Assembly (NCBI RefSeq): GCF_029320955.1
Contig: NZ_CP119757.1
Span: forward strand, 2,542,001-2,606,000
DNA length: 64,000 nucleotides
Reading direction: 5' to 3'
Origin: Flavobacterium sp. YJ01
GTDB lineage: Bacteria > Bacteroidota > Bacteroidia > Flavobacteriales > Flavobacteriaceae
In this document: one piece after another, positions 15,570 to 23,794 of the stretch
How the letters are laid out: every line of letters begins with the position of its first letter
How positions within the stretch are numbered: position 1 is the first letter of the stretch
The notes under the pieces: model-generated
What the model saw: the letters and a program-made list of their open reading frames with translations, nothing else
Database searches by the model: none
What the model was told of the DNA's origin: nothing
Program-made: the position numbers and the translations under genes

Positions 15570-18002
15570 ATGATTTTTAACTGGTTTAAAATATTTATTT
15601 ATCATTTAAGACAAAGCAAATTGTTTTCGTTTTTAAATGTTTTAGGATTAAGCATCGGGATTGCGAGTGTTATTTTTGCCATTCTTTATTGGAATAATGA
15701 GCATTCTTATGATCAATGGAACCCAAATAAGGAAAGTGCTTATATGGTATTGAATAAAATTGGCGCTACTGGAGATACTTGGGGTTCTAATTCTATTCCG
15801 TTTGGAGAAACTTGTAAAGCATCAATACCCGAAATCGAAAAAATCTGTTTTTTCAATACTTGGTACGACGACGAAATGATCAAATATCAGAGTCAAAAAT
15901 TGATGGCTAAAAAAATCACTGTAAGTGATGAAAGTTTCTTCGATTTTTTCCCTTTTGAAATTGTACAAGGAGCAAAAACCAATATTCTAAAAGAGAAAAA
16001 CAGCGTTGCAATTTCTGAAGAACAAGCAAAATTAATTTTTAAAGATGAAGATCCGATTGGAAAAGCCATAATCTACAACACGGTAGCTTATACGGTAAAA
16101 TCGGTTTATCGTATTATTAAACCGTCATCTATGGAACCTAATTATGTTTTTAGCGGTGTAAAACGTGAAGGCGATGAAAATAGTTGGGGAAACTTTAATT
16201 ATGGTTTGCTTGTTAAAATAAAAAAAGGGGCTGATCCAGTTGCAGTTTTAAAGAAAATGCAAAATGTAAATTTTGTTAATCGAACTTTGAAAGATGCTAA
16301 AGAAAGCGGACAGACCGTAGAACAGTATGTAAAAGAAAATGGAGAAATCACCGTTATTCTTGACCAATTGCAAATGTCTCGTTTGCACGGAACAAAAAGT
16401 TCAGCAGGGCAAAATTTTCCAGAAGGTGTAGGAAATTTAAAGTTGCTTTACATCATGGGCGGTTTGTCTGTCTTAATTCTTGTTTTATCATTGGTTAATT
16501 ACATCAATTTAGCTACTGCTTCGGCAATAAAACGAGCAAAAGAAGTTGGAGTTCGCAAAATTGTTGGAGCTTCAAAGAATCAAATTATAGCACAGTTTAT
16601 TTTTGAAACAGCAATAATTGTGACACTGGCTATTTTGTTTTCTTTGGCAATTGTAGAGCTTTCTTTACCGTATTACAATACCTTTTTAAAGAAAAATTTG
16701 ACTATGAATGGCAGTGAATTTTACCTGCAGCTCATTTTAATATTTGGATTAGTAATCATTCTTGCGGGTATTTTCCCTGCCATTTATATCTCAAATTTTG
16801 AGACGTTGAAAGTTCTAAAAGGTAATTTCTCTAGAAGTAAAAGCGGTATTTGGATTCGAAATTCGATGCTTATTTTTCAATTCGGAATTGCAGCATTTTT
16901 TATCATTGGCGCGTTGATTGTAAACTCTCAGGTGAATTATATGATGAATAAAGATCTTGGATTCACTGGCGATCAGGTAATTTCAATTCCGTACAACAAA
17001 CCAGACAGACAAAAACGAGTACAGCAATATGGCGTTGATAAATCTGAAATCCAAAAAATATCTGGAGTTGTAGATGTTACTACGTTTGCAGGAAGTTTTG
17101 GAGGCAGCACCAACTCAAGTTCTGGATTTACACACAATGGTATTTTTGTACAACCAAGAAATGCTGAAATCGATTTTGGTTTCCTTAAAATGATGAAAAT
17201 AAAAATCGTCGAAGGGCGAGATTTATCACCTGAGTTTGCATCAGATACCGTAAGCAGTATGCTTATTAATGAAACGCTAGCTAAAACGCTGAATTTGAAA
17301 AAACCAATAAATACGATTGTAACTTCAGGCTGGAGTATTGGAGATGGCAATAATTTGAAGTTTAAAATTGTGGGTGTTGTGAAAGATTTCCATATTACAG
17401 GACTTCAAAATAAAGTTCCACCAATGGTTTTTGTAAACATCAAAACCTTAAAATGGAATAATTTCAACAACATTCTTGTAAAAGTTTCTCCAAATAATTT
17501 AACAGAAACGTTAGAAAAATTGAAATCTTATTGGGAGAAAAACGTAAATCCAGACTATCCTTTTGATTACGAATTTGTTAACAAAGGATTTGCTAGAACT
17601 TATCAAGAACAAATCAAGCAAAAAAACCTGTTTTTTATCTTAAATTTGGTCGTAATTATAATTGCTGTGTTCGGATTGTTAGCTTTGGCATCATTTTCGA
17701 TGGAAAGAAGACTGAAAGAAATTGCAATTAGAAAAACGCTGGGTGCAGAAACAGATATTTTGCTAAAAGAATTATCAAAACAATATATCATTTTTTGTTT
17801 TATGGGATTCGCAATCGGAATACTACCTGCTTACATTTTATTGCAAAAATGGCTTGAGGATTTTGCTTTCAGAATTAATATTTCTGTTGTGCCGTTTACA
17901 GTTGCACTTATTTCGTTGGTAATTCTAACATTAATAATTGTACTAACAAAGGCATATCAAGTAACTAAAATAGACGTTTTAAAATATTTAAAATACGAAT
18001 AA
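15570..18002 (+). CDS. ABC transporter permease, MacB/FtsX-type, two FtsX domains
   Basis: 810 residues with eight membrane helices in two blocks. Each block starts with one helix and a periplasmic MacB-like domain, then an FtsX core of three helices. The conserved cytoplasmic FtsX motif appears twice, as RAKEVGVRKIVGASKNQI and RRLKEIAIRKTLGAETDIL. The family usually exports peptides, lipoproteins or drugs, or signals stress to regulators; the substrate is unknown. Last gene of the sigma-54-controlled operon. Confidence 0.93.
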   Translation: MIFNWFKIFIYHLRQSKLFSFLNVLGLSIGIASVIFAILYWNNEHSYDQWNPNKESAYMVLNKIGATGDTWGSNSIPFGETCKASIPEIEKICFFNTWYDDEMIKYQSQKLMAKKITVSDESFFDFFPFEIVQGAKTNILKEKNSVAISEEQAKLIFKDEDPIGKAIIYNTVAYTVKSVYRIIKPSSMEPNYVFSGVKREGDENSWGNFNYGLLVKIKKGADPVAVLKKMQNVNFVNRTLKDAKESGQTVEQYVKENGEITVILDQLQMSRLHGTKSSAGQNFPEGVGNLKLLYIMGGLSVLILVLSLVNYINLATASAIKRAKEVGVRKIVGASKNQIIAQFIFETAIIVTLAILFSLAIVELSLPYYNTFLKKNLTMNGSEFYLQLILIFGLVIILAGIFPAIYISNFETLKVLKGNFSRSKSGIWIRNSMLIFQFGIAAFFIIGALIVNSQVNYMMNKDLGFTGDQVISIPYNKPDRQKRVQQYGVDKSEIQKISGVVDVTTFAGSFGGSTNSSSGFTHNGIFVQPRNAEIDFGFLKMMKIKIVEGRDLSPEFASDTVSSMLINETLAKTLNLKKPINTIVTSGWSIGDGNNLKFKIVGVVKDFHITGLQNKVPPMVFVNIKTLKWNNFNNILVKVSPNNLTETLEKLKSYWEKNVNPDYPFDYEFVNKGFARTYQEQIKQKNLFFILNLVVIIIAVFGLLALASFSMERRLKEIAIRKTLGAETDILLKELSKQYIIFCFMGFAIGILPAYILLQKWLEDFAFRINISVVPFTVALISLVILTLIIVLTKAYQVTKIDVLKYLKYE

Positions 18003-18026
18003 GCTTGTAGACCATTTTTTTTAAGA

Positions 18027-18066
18027 AGCCCGACAGATTTCAGTTCAATCCGCCGGGCTTTTATTT
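18027..18066. terminator. Bidirectional terminator between convergent genes
   Basis: AAGCCCG (18027-18033) pairs with CGGGCTT (18055-18061), with T-runs following on the plus strand and A/T-rich sequence on the other side. It ends the efflux operon and the L,D-transpeptidase transcript. Confidence 0.7.
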
Positions 18067-19656
18067 TTAGTTCATTGTTACAGCATCAGAATAAAGAAGT
18101 TTATCTAAGCTTTCATCTCTATCGTAAACGTCTGGAAAAAAATTAACTTCACCATTATCCTGAACCCAAGCCGTAAAATAACCGATGTAAACTGGAATTT
18201 TATTTTTTAGCATACAAGTTGTTTCCTTTTCGCCGCTCATTGCTTTGTCAATTTTATCTGCTGGCCAATCTGGATCGTCTTTTAAAATCGCTAGTGCAAG
18301 ATTTTTTGCTTCTTTTACATTTATACAGCCATGACTAAAAGTACGTTTTTCAAATTCGAATAAACTCTTCGCTGGCGTGTCATGCATGTAAATATCATTT
18401 GGATTTGGAAACATAAATTTCACCAATCCTAATGAATTTTTAGGGCCAGGTTTTTGTCTCACGCGGCCTCCATTCCACTCCATATTATTTTCTGCCAGAT
18501 AGTTTTTATCTCTTGCCATCTGTAGTTTTAATTCATTTTGAATAATACTGTTCGGCACATACCAATACGGACTAAAAACGATTCGATCCATCATACCGCT
18601 AAATATTACTGTTTCACTCAGCCTATTGCCGACAAAAATATCCGAAACGAGTGCGTATTGCCCATCTTTCACATAAAACATTCTAAACGACGGAATATTC
18701 ACCATTACATATTCACTTGCTTTAGACAAATTGGTCGGAATCCATCTGCATCTTTCCATATTGAGCATTATGGTTTTAATTCTTTTGCTAATTGGCTCAT
18801 TAAACTGATTGATATGATCTCTCGTTATAACATAATTCAATTTTAGATTATATCTTTTTTTATAATTTAAAATTCCAGCCATCAGTTCTTCATCATAAAC
18901 ATTGCTTTTAGAATCCTGTTTCAAATCTCCCGTAACATACAAACGGTTTCTAATTTGCTTAATCGCCACGGCTGTATCATCAGGTCTTAATTCTTTAAAG
19001 GTTGCGCTGTCTATTGTAATTTTTTGCCAAAGATTATCCTTTTCGATTTTACGGTATTTTTTTAAGGCATCTTTCAATTTGTAATATTGGCTAAATAAAA
19101 GATTGTCATCTTCATTCAATCGGTTTGTATCGACAATTAGAGAATCTAGAATTTTAGAATACGAAATACTTTTAGCAGGCAAATACCAGCCAATTTTCTT
19201 TAAAGTTGCAGGATCTACACCAGAATAAACATTACTCGCATAAAAAATATACATACTTGTCAGCAATAATTCTGTGTCAACTTGCGGCGGATCAATATTA
19301 TCGCTTTCGTTAAAGGCTTGATCGATTATTTCTTTATAAGGCATTTTACTGTCTATTCCCTGATCTTTCAGCACATTTACTTTCTGGTATAATAATGCCC
19401 CAAATTCGGTTATCTTATCATTATCATACCAAATAGATTTGTATTGTTTTGCTTTGTAAACATCTTCAACCTCTTTCTGATACTTTTTTAGTTTAGGATA
19501 TTTTTTAAAAAACGCATTTATAGACGTTGCGTCTATTGTAATAACAAAAGCATTTTTAGCAGTTTCTTTCATTTTACTTTTCTCAGGAAATGAGTTAAAT
19601 GAAAAACCTAAAAAGCTAATTGCAATAATGATGGTAGAAAAAGTAAAATTTCGCAT
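18067..19656 (-). CDS. L,D-transpeptidase (YkuD domain, YcbB-like)
   Basis: 529 residues with an N-terminal signal or anchor segment. The N-terminal scaffold region includes a peptidoglycan-binding-like stretch (VAIKQIRNRLYVTGDLK). The YkuD domain follows and its active site is IYMHDTPAKSLFEF then FSHGCINV, with catalytic Cys444 and the two conserved His. Such enzymes form 3-3 crosslinks between meso-diaminopimelate residues or attach proteins to peptidoglycan in the periplasm. The total length and scaffold resemble E. coli YcbB (LdtD). It is monocistronic with its own promoter. Confidence 0.92.
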   Translation of the reverse strand: MRNFTFSTIIIAISFLGFSFNSFPEKSKMKETAKNAFVITIDATSINAFFKKYPKLKKYQKEVEDVYKAKQYKSIWYDNDKITEFGALLYQKVNVLKDQGIDSKMPYKEIIDQAFNESDNIDPPQVDTELLLTSMYIFYASNVYSGVDPATLKKIGWYLPAKSISYSKILDSLIVDTNRLNEDDNLLFSQYYKLKDALKKYRKIEKDNLWQKITIDSATFKELRPDDTAVAIKQIRNRLYVTGDLKQDSKSNVYDEELMAGILNYKKRYNLKLNYVITRDHINQFNEPISKRIKTIMLNMERCRWIPTNLSKASEYVMVNIPSFRMFYVKDGQYALVSDIFVGNRLSETVIFSGMMDRIVFSPYWYVPNSIIQNELKLQMARDKNYLAENNMEWNGGRVRQKPGPKNSLGLVKFMFPNPNDIYMHDTPAKSLFEFEKRTFSHGCINVKEAKNLALAILKDDPDWPADKIDKAMSGEKETTCMLKNKIPVYIGYFTAWVQDNGEVNFFPDVYDRDESLDKLLYSDAVTMN

Positions 19657-20083
19657 ATTTCTAAAGTTTAAGTGGAAGAAAATAACTTCAAAAAAAATAT
19701 CGAAAACCCAAAAAACACTTCTAGAAAAACAAGTTTTCGTATTCTTTTTTCATCTGGAAATCATCGATTTGGGCAATCAAATATACACAAGATTTGTGAG
19801 ATTTTAGCGGTAAAAAACAGAAAATTTTGACAAAAACATAATGCTTCATTTTTAAAATATTAAATGCATTTAAGAGAAAACCGTTTCATGTTATAATCAA
19901 TTGAACCTCAAAAAGTACTTTAAAAACGATGTTACATAATTTTGAATAATCTCTCTATCAATAATTACAATTTAAAATCGCTTAATTCCGAACTTAATCT
20001 GTTATCTTTGCACCCTGAATTCGGTTTAAATAAGTATAATCTTTAAAAACAGGATTCTGCGAATAGAAAAATAGCCCATTACA
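19657..20083. other. Divergent intergenic region with two predicted promoters
   Basis: 427 bases, AT-rich. On the minus strand TATATTTG (19778-19785) could serve the L,D-transpeptidase with a leader of about 115 nt. On the plus strand TATCTTTG (20003-20010) is about 74 nt before mrp. No small gene, tRNA or strong hairpin is seen between them. Confidence 0.5.
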
Positions 20084-21214
20084 ATGAAATTAGATAGAAA
20101 AGAAATTCTTAAAGCTTTAGAATCAATTACTATTGCTGGAGAAGGAAAAAATATGGTTGAAAGCGGCGCTGTAACCAATGTTATTACATTTGGAGATGAA
20201 GCTGTAGTAGACCTTGTATTGCACACACCTGCGATGCACATTAAAAAAAGAGCTGAAGATGATATTAAAAAAACAATTCACGAATTAATATCGCCAGACG
20301 CAAAAGTAAAAGTAAACATTAAAGTAGAATCTCCAGAGAAACCTGAAATTAAAGGTCGCGCAATTCCTGGAATCAAAAATATTATTGCAGTTGCTTCTGG
20401 AAAAGGAGGAGTAGGAAAATCTACTGTTACAGCAAATTTAGCGGTAACACTTGCAAAAATGGGCTTTAAAGTTGGTGTTTTAGATGCTGATATTTACGGT
20501 CCTTCAATGCCAATTATGTTTGACGTTGAAAACGAAAAACCAGTTTCTATTACTGTTGACGGAAAATCGAAAATGAAACCTATTGAAAGTTATGAAATCA
20601 AAATGCTTTCAATCGGATTTTTTACAGCTCCAAGTCAAGCCGTAATCTGGAGAGGTCCAATGGCTGCAAAAGCTTTAAATCAAATGATTTTTGATGCAGA
20701 TTGGGGAGAATTAGATTTTATGTTACTTGATTTACCTCCTGGAACTGGAGATATTCACTTATCTATCATGCAGTCACTTCCAATAACAGGTGCTGTTGTA
20801 GTAAGTACTCCACAAGCAGTTGCTCTTGCAGATGCTAAAAAAGGAGTTGCAATGTTTATGCAGGATAATATCAATGTTCCTGTTTTGGGAATTATCGAAA
20901 ATATGGCGTACTTTACACCAGAAGAATTGCCAGAAAATAAATACTATATCTTTGGACAAGAAGGTGCTAAAAACCTTGCTCAAGATTTAGACGTTCCGTT
21001 TTTAGGAGAAGTGCCAATTGTACAGTCTATTCGTGAAGCAGGAGATTATGGTCGTCCAGCAGCATTGCAGACAGCTTCTCCAATAGAAAAAGTTTTTGAA
21101 GAAATCACCAGAAATGTGGTGCAAGAAACAGTAAACAGAAACGAAAGCTTACCAGCAACAGAAGCCATTAAAATTACAACAATGGCAGGTTGTTCGGCAG
21201 TTAAGAAAAATTAA
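20084..21214 (+). CDS. mrp: Mrp/NBP35-type iron-sulfur carrier ATPase
   Basis: 376 residues. An N-terminal MIP18-type (DUF59) domain spans about 1-80. The P-loop domain starts with the deviant Walker A GKGGVGKS (106-113), then VLDADIYGPSMP and LLDLPPGTGDIHLS. Family members assemble and transfer Fe-S clusters. The usual CPxC cluster ligands after ENM are absent: the sequence reads IIENMAYFTPEELPENKYY. Only one Cys remains near the C terminus (MAGCSAVKKN). Nfu- and ferredoxin-type genes follow, supporting an Fe-S role. Confidence 0.93.
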   Translation: MKLDRKEILKALESITIAGEGKNMVESGAVTNVITFGDEAVVDLVLHTPAMHIKKRAEDDIKKTIHELISPDAKVKVNIKVESPEKPEIKGRAIPGIKNIIAVASGKGGVGKSTVTANLAVTLAKMGFKVGVLDADIYGPSMPIMFDVENEKPVSITVDGKSKMKPIESYEIKMLSIGFFTAPSQAVIWRGPMAAKALNQMIFDADWGELDFMLLDLPPGTGDIHLSIMQSLPITGAVVVSTPQAVALADAKKGVAMFMQDNINVPVLGIIENMAYFTPEELPENKYYIFGQEGAKNLAQDLDVPFLGEVPIVQSIREAGDYGRPAALQTASPIEKVFEEITRNVVQETVNRNESLPATEAIKITTMAGCSAVKKN

Positions 21215-21230
21215 TTAGATAATGAGATAA

Positions 21231-21266
21231 TGTGCCAATTAGATAATTAATTTTCTAATTGACACA
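21231..21266. repeat. Short inverted repeat between mrp and nifU-like gene
   Basis: TGTGCCAATTAG (21231-21242) pairs with CTAATTGACACA (21255-21266) with one mismatch. Further ATTAGATAAT and CTAATTGACAC copies flank it. It occupies most of the 76-nt spacer inside this probable operon. Confidence 0.5.
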
Positions 21267-21290
21267 TTGCCTAATTGACACTTTAAAATT

Positions 21291-21530
21291 ATGACAACAG
21301 AAGAATTAACAAATAATGTTTTATTGGCCTTAGACGAGATAAGACCATTTTTAAAATCTGATGGTGGAGATATTTCATTAATTTCTATCGAAGATGATAA
21401 ACATGTAAAAGTTCGTTTGGAAGGGGCTTGTATTAGCTGCAGCGTTAATCAAATGACGCTGAAAGCAGGAGTTGAAACAACAATAAAAAAATACGCACCA
21501 CAAATTGAAACTGTGGTAAATATTATGTAA
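21291..21530 (+). CDS. NifU/Nfu C-terminal domain protein
   Basis: 79 residues, exactly the Nfu cluster-binding domain. The motif GACISCSVNQMTLKAGVE carries the CxxC pair (C47, C50) that holds a bridging [4Fe-4S] cluster in a dimer. It starts 76 nt after mrp. Together they resemble a small cluster-delivery module. Confidence 0.92.
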   Translation: MTTEELTNNVLLALDEIRPFLKSDGGDISLISIEDDKHVKVRLEGACISCSVNQMTLKAGVETTIKKYAPQIETVVNIM

Positions 21531-21727
21531 TAAACCAGATTGTTTTTTTCGACTAATGTTTTTACAGCGAATCGATAAGAATTTCTGATGTTTACATAAA
21601 CATCAAAAATATCTTTTTCATCATTATCGCATTATAAAAAGCCCAAAACAGTAATCGAAAAATTTAAAATTAATTACAGAATTTGAACACGTTTTCAGAT
21701 TCTAAAATAAAATTCCAATAATTTAAA

Positions 21728-22045
21728 ATGGATGTATTAATCAAGATTAAAGATCGAGAAGGAGTTATACACGAATTACAGGCTCCTACTGATATGGCAA
21801 TGAATATAATGGAGTTATGCAAAGCATACGAACTTCCTGTTGAAGGAACTTGCGGCGGAATGGCCATGTGCGCTTCTTGCCAATGTTATGTTCTAAATGA
21901 TGTTGCATTACCAGAAATGGGAGATGATGAAGAAGCAATGCTTTCGGAAGCATTTTATGTAAAATCTAATAGCCGTTTAGGCTGCCAGATTCCAATTACC
22001 GAAGATCTTGAAGGTTTGGAATTAGAATTGGCTCCAGAATATTAA
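21728..22045 (+). CDS. 2Fe-2S ferredoxin (adrenodoxin-like)
   Basis: 105 residues. The cluster ligands are C42, C48 and C51 in GTCGGMAMCASC and C86 in SRLGCQIPIT, the C-x5-C-x2-C-xn-C pattern of vertebrate/ISC-type ferredoxins. An acidic C terminus is typical. It may donate electrons for Fe-S assembly, fitting the neighbours. A 10-bp hairpin with a T-run follows the stop. Confidence 0.93.
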   Translation: MDVLIKIKDREGVIHELQAPTDMAMNIMELCKAYELPVEGTCGGMAMCASCQCYVLNDVALPEMGDDEEAMLSEAFYVKSNSRLGCQIPITEDLEGLELELAPEY

Positions 22046-22056
22046 AAAAAATAAGA

Positions 22057-22090
22057 AAGCGAGAATTATATTGATTCTCGCTTTTTTGTT
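22057..22090 (+). terminator. Terminator of the ferredoxin gene
   Basis: AAGCGAGAAT (22057-22066) and ATTCTCGCTT (22074-22083) form a perfect 10-bp stem followed by TTTTTGTTTT. Confidence 0.85.
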
Positions 22091-22104
22091 TTCTGTTTCT
22101 AACA

Positions 22105-22145
22105 AAATCAAAAAAGCCGTAATTACAAAATGCAATTACGGCTTT
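22105..22145 (-). terminator. Terminator of asd
   Basis: AAAGCCGTAATT (22113-22124) and AATTACGGCTTT (22134-22145) form a 12-bp stem. Read on the minus strand it is followed by a T-run, and it lies 33 nt beyond the asd stop. Confidence 0.8.
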
Positions 22146-22177
22146 CTCTTTATAACAATTTTCTTTAATCTCTCAGA

Positions 22178-23167
22178 TTATACCAAACCTGCTTGAATTA
22201 AATATTCAGCAATTTGGATTGTGTTTGTTGCAGCGCCTTTTCTTAAGTTATCAGCAACAATCCACATGTTTAATGTATTTGGTTGGCTTTCGTCACGACG
22301 AATTCTTCCAACAAAAACATCATTTTTACCTTCAGCGTATAATGGCATTGGATAAGTAAAGGTATCTAAATTATCTTGCACTACTACTCCGTCTGTATTG
22401 TGAAGGATTTCACGAACTTCATTTACTTCAAAATCATTTGTAAACTCAACGTTTACTGCTTCACTATGTCCGCCTACAACTGGCACACGAACTGCAGTAG
22501 CTGTAACTCTAATCGTGTTATCACCAAGAATTTTTTGAGTTTCGCGAACTAATTTCATTTCTTCTTTAGTGTATCCGTTTTCTTCAAAACTATCGCAATG
22601 TGGAATCGCATTTCTGTGAATTGGATATTTGTAAGCCATATCACCTTGAATTCCTGCGTATTCGTTTTCTAATTGTTTTACCGCTTTTACACCAGTTCCT
22701 GTGATAGATTGGTACGTAGAAACAATAATTCTTTTAATGTTGTATTTTTTATGCAAAGGAGCCAAAGCCAAAACCATCTGAATTGTAGAACAGTTTGGAT
22801 TTGCAATAATTTTATCTTCTTTAGTTAAAACAGAAGCGTTGATTTCTGGAACTACTAATTTTTTAGTCGCATCCATTCTCCAAGCAGAAGAGTTGTCGAT
22901 AACAGTTGTTCCAGCAGCAGCAAATTTTGGTGCCCATTCTAATGAAGTATCTCCACCAGCTGAGAAAACAGCGATATCAGCTTTCATATCAACTGCTGTT
23001 TGTAAACCAACTACTTTATATTTTGTTCCTTTATATTCAATTTCTTTTCCTACTGATCTTTCAGACGCAACAGGAATTAATTCTGTAACAGGAAAATTTC
23101 TTTCCGCTAAAACTTTAAGCATTACTTCGCCAACCATTCCGGTAGCTCCTACAACTGCAATTCTCAT
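22178..23167 (-). CDS. asd: Aspartate-semialdehyde dehydrogenase
   Basis: 329 residues from ATG 23167, giving MRIAVVGATGMVGEVML, the NADP-binding N terminus. The frame remains open upstream but the promoter lies there. Converts aspartyl phosphate to aspartate semialdehyde, feeding lysine, diaminopimelate, methionine and threonine synthesis. The catalytic Cys is in NPNCSTIQMVLALAPLH and the active-site His region is VPVVGGHSEAVNVEF. Monocistronic with its own promoter and terminator. Confidence 0.96.
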   Translation of the reverse strand: MRIAVVGATGMVGEVMLKVLAERNFPVTELIPVASERSVGKEIEYKGTKYKVVGLQTAVDMKADIAVFSAGGDTSLEWAPKFAAAGTTVIDNSSAWRMDATKKLVVPEINASVLTKEDKIIANPNCSTIQMVLALAPLHKKYNIKRIIVSTYQSITGTGVKAVKQLENEYAGIQGDMAYKYPIHRNAIPHCDSFEENGYTKEEMKLVRETQKILGDNTIRVTATAVRVPVVGGHSEAVNVEFTNDFEVNEVREILHNTDGVVVQDNLDTFTYPMPLYAEGKNDVFVGRIRRDESQPNTLNMWIVADNLRKGAATNTIQIAEYLIQAGLV

Positions 23168-23208
23168 TTTTATATGTTTAAATAAATCAATTAATCTAAT
23201 TTGTAATG

Positions 23209-23216
23209 CAAAAGTA
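23209..23216 (-). promoter_or_regulatory. TAnnTTTG promoter element for asd
   Basis: On the minus strand the sequence reads TACTTTTG, about 42 nt upstream of ATG 23167. It supports the short form of Asd over the longer open frame. Confidence 0.45.
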
Positions 23217-23287
23217 AGTAATATAAAAGTCTCTGCAAGGTGATTCACAAAAAATAACAAAATGTTATAAAACAAACATTTTGTAAA

Positions 23288-23318
23288 AAAACCGCCTCTT
23301 TAGAAGGCGGTTAAGTTA
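23288..23318 (-). terminator. Terminator of mscL
   Basis: AACCGCC (23290-23296) and GGCGGTT (23306-23312) form a GC-rich stem; on the minus strand the second arm is followed by TTTTTT. Confidence 0.8.
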
Positions 23319-23342
23319 GACTTAGTGTAGCGGTATTATATT

Positions 23343-23726
23343 TTATTGTTTGTTTTTCAACAAATCTCTAATTTGAGTAAGCAATTCTTCCTGAGTTGGT
23401 GCTGCAGGTTGGTTTGGTGCTGGTTCTTCTTTCTTTTTAAGACTATTAATTCCTTTGATAATCAAAAACAAAACAAAAGCTACAATCAAAAAGTTGATAA
23501 CGGCTGACAGAAACAATCCGTATTTTACGCCACCAAAAGCTGTTAAATCTTCTATTTTAGATAAGTGAGCTGCATCTAGAGCTGGTTTTAACACTAAAGG
23601 TGTGATTACATCTTCAATAAATGAACTTACAATTTTACCAAAAGCAGCTCCAATAATTACTGCAACAGCAAGGTCAACCACGTTGCCTTTCATTGCAAAT
23701 GCCTTAAATTCTGAAAAAAATCCCAT
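23343..23726 (-). CDS. mscL: Large-conductance mechanosensitive channel
   Basis: 127 residues, typical MscL length. The N-terminal amphipathic helix and first membrane helix read FFSEFKAFAMKGNVVDLAVA then IIGAAFGKIVSSFIEDVITP, followed by a short periplasmic loop, a second helix (AVINFLIVAFVLFLIIKGI) and a cytoplasmic helix. It forms a pentameric pore that opens on hypo-osmotic shock. Confidence 0.97.
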   Translation of the reverse strand: MGFFSEFKAFAMKGNVVDLAVAVIIGAAFGKIVSSFIEDVITPLVLKPALDAAHLSKIEDLTAFGGVKYGLFLSAVINFLIVAFVLFLIIKGINSLKKKEEPAPNQPAAPTQEELLTQIRDLLKNKQ

Positions 23727-23794
23727 ATTTGATCTGTTTAGTTGAATATTAAATGAATCTCGAAAATACGTAATTTTATTTAAAATTCTTAAAA

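Noticed and set aside
23168..23275. Hydrophobic N-terminal extension of Asd
   Set aside because: It would place 36 residues before the NADP-binding start and includes a promoter element; no known Asd has such a segment.
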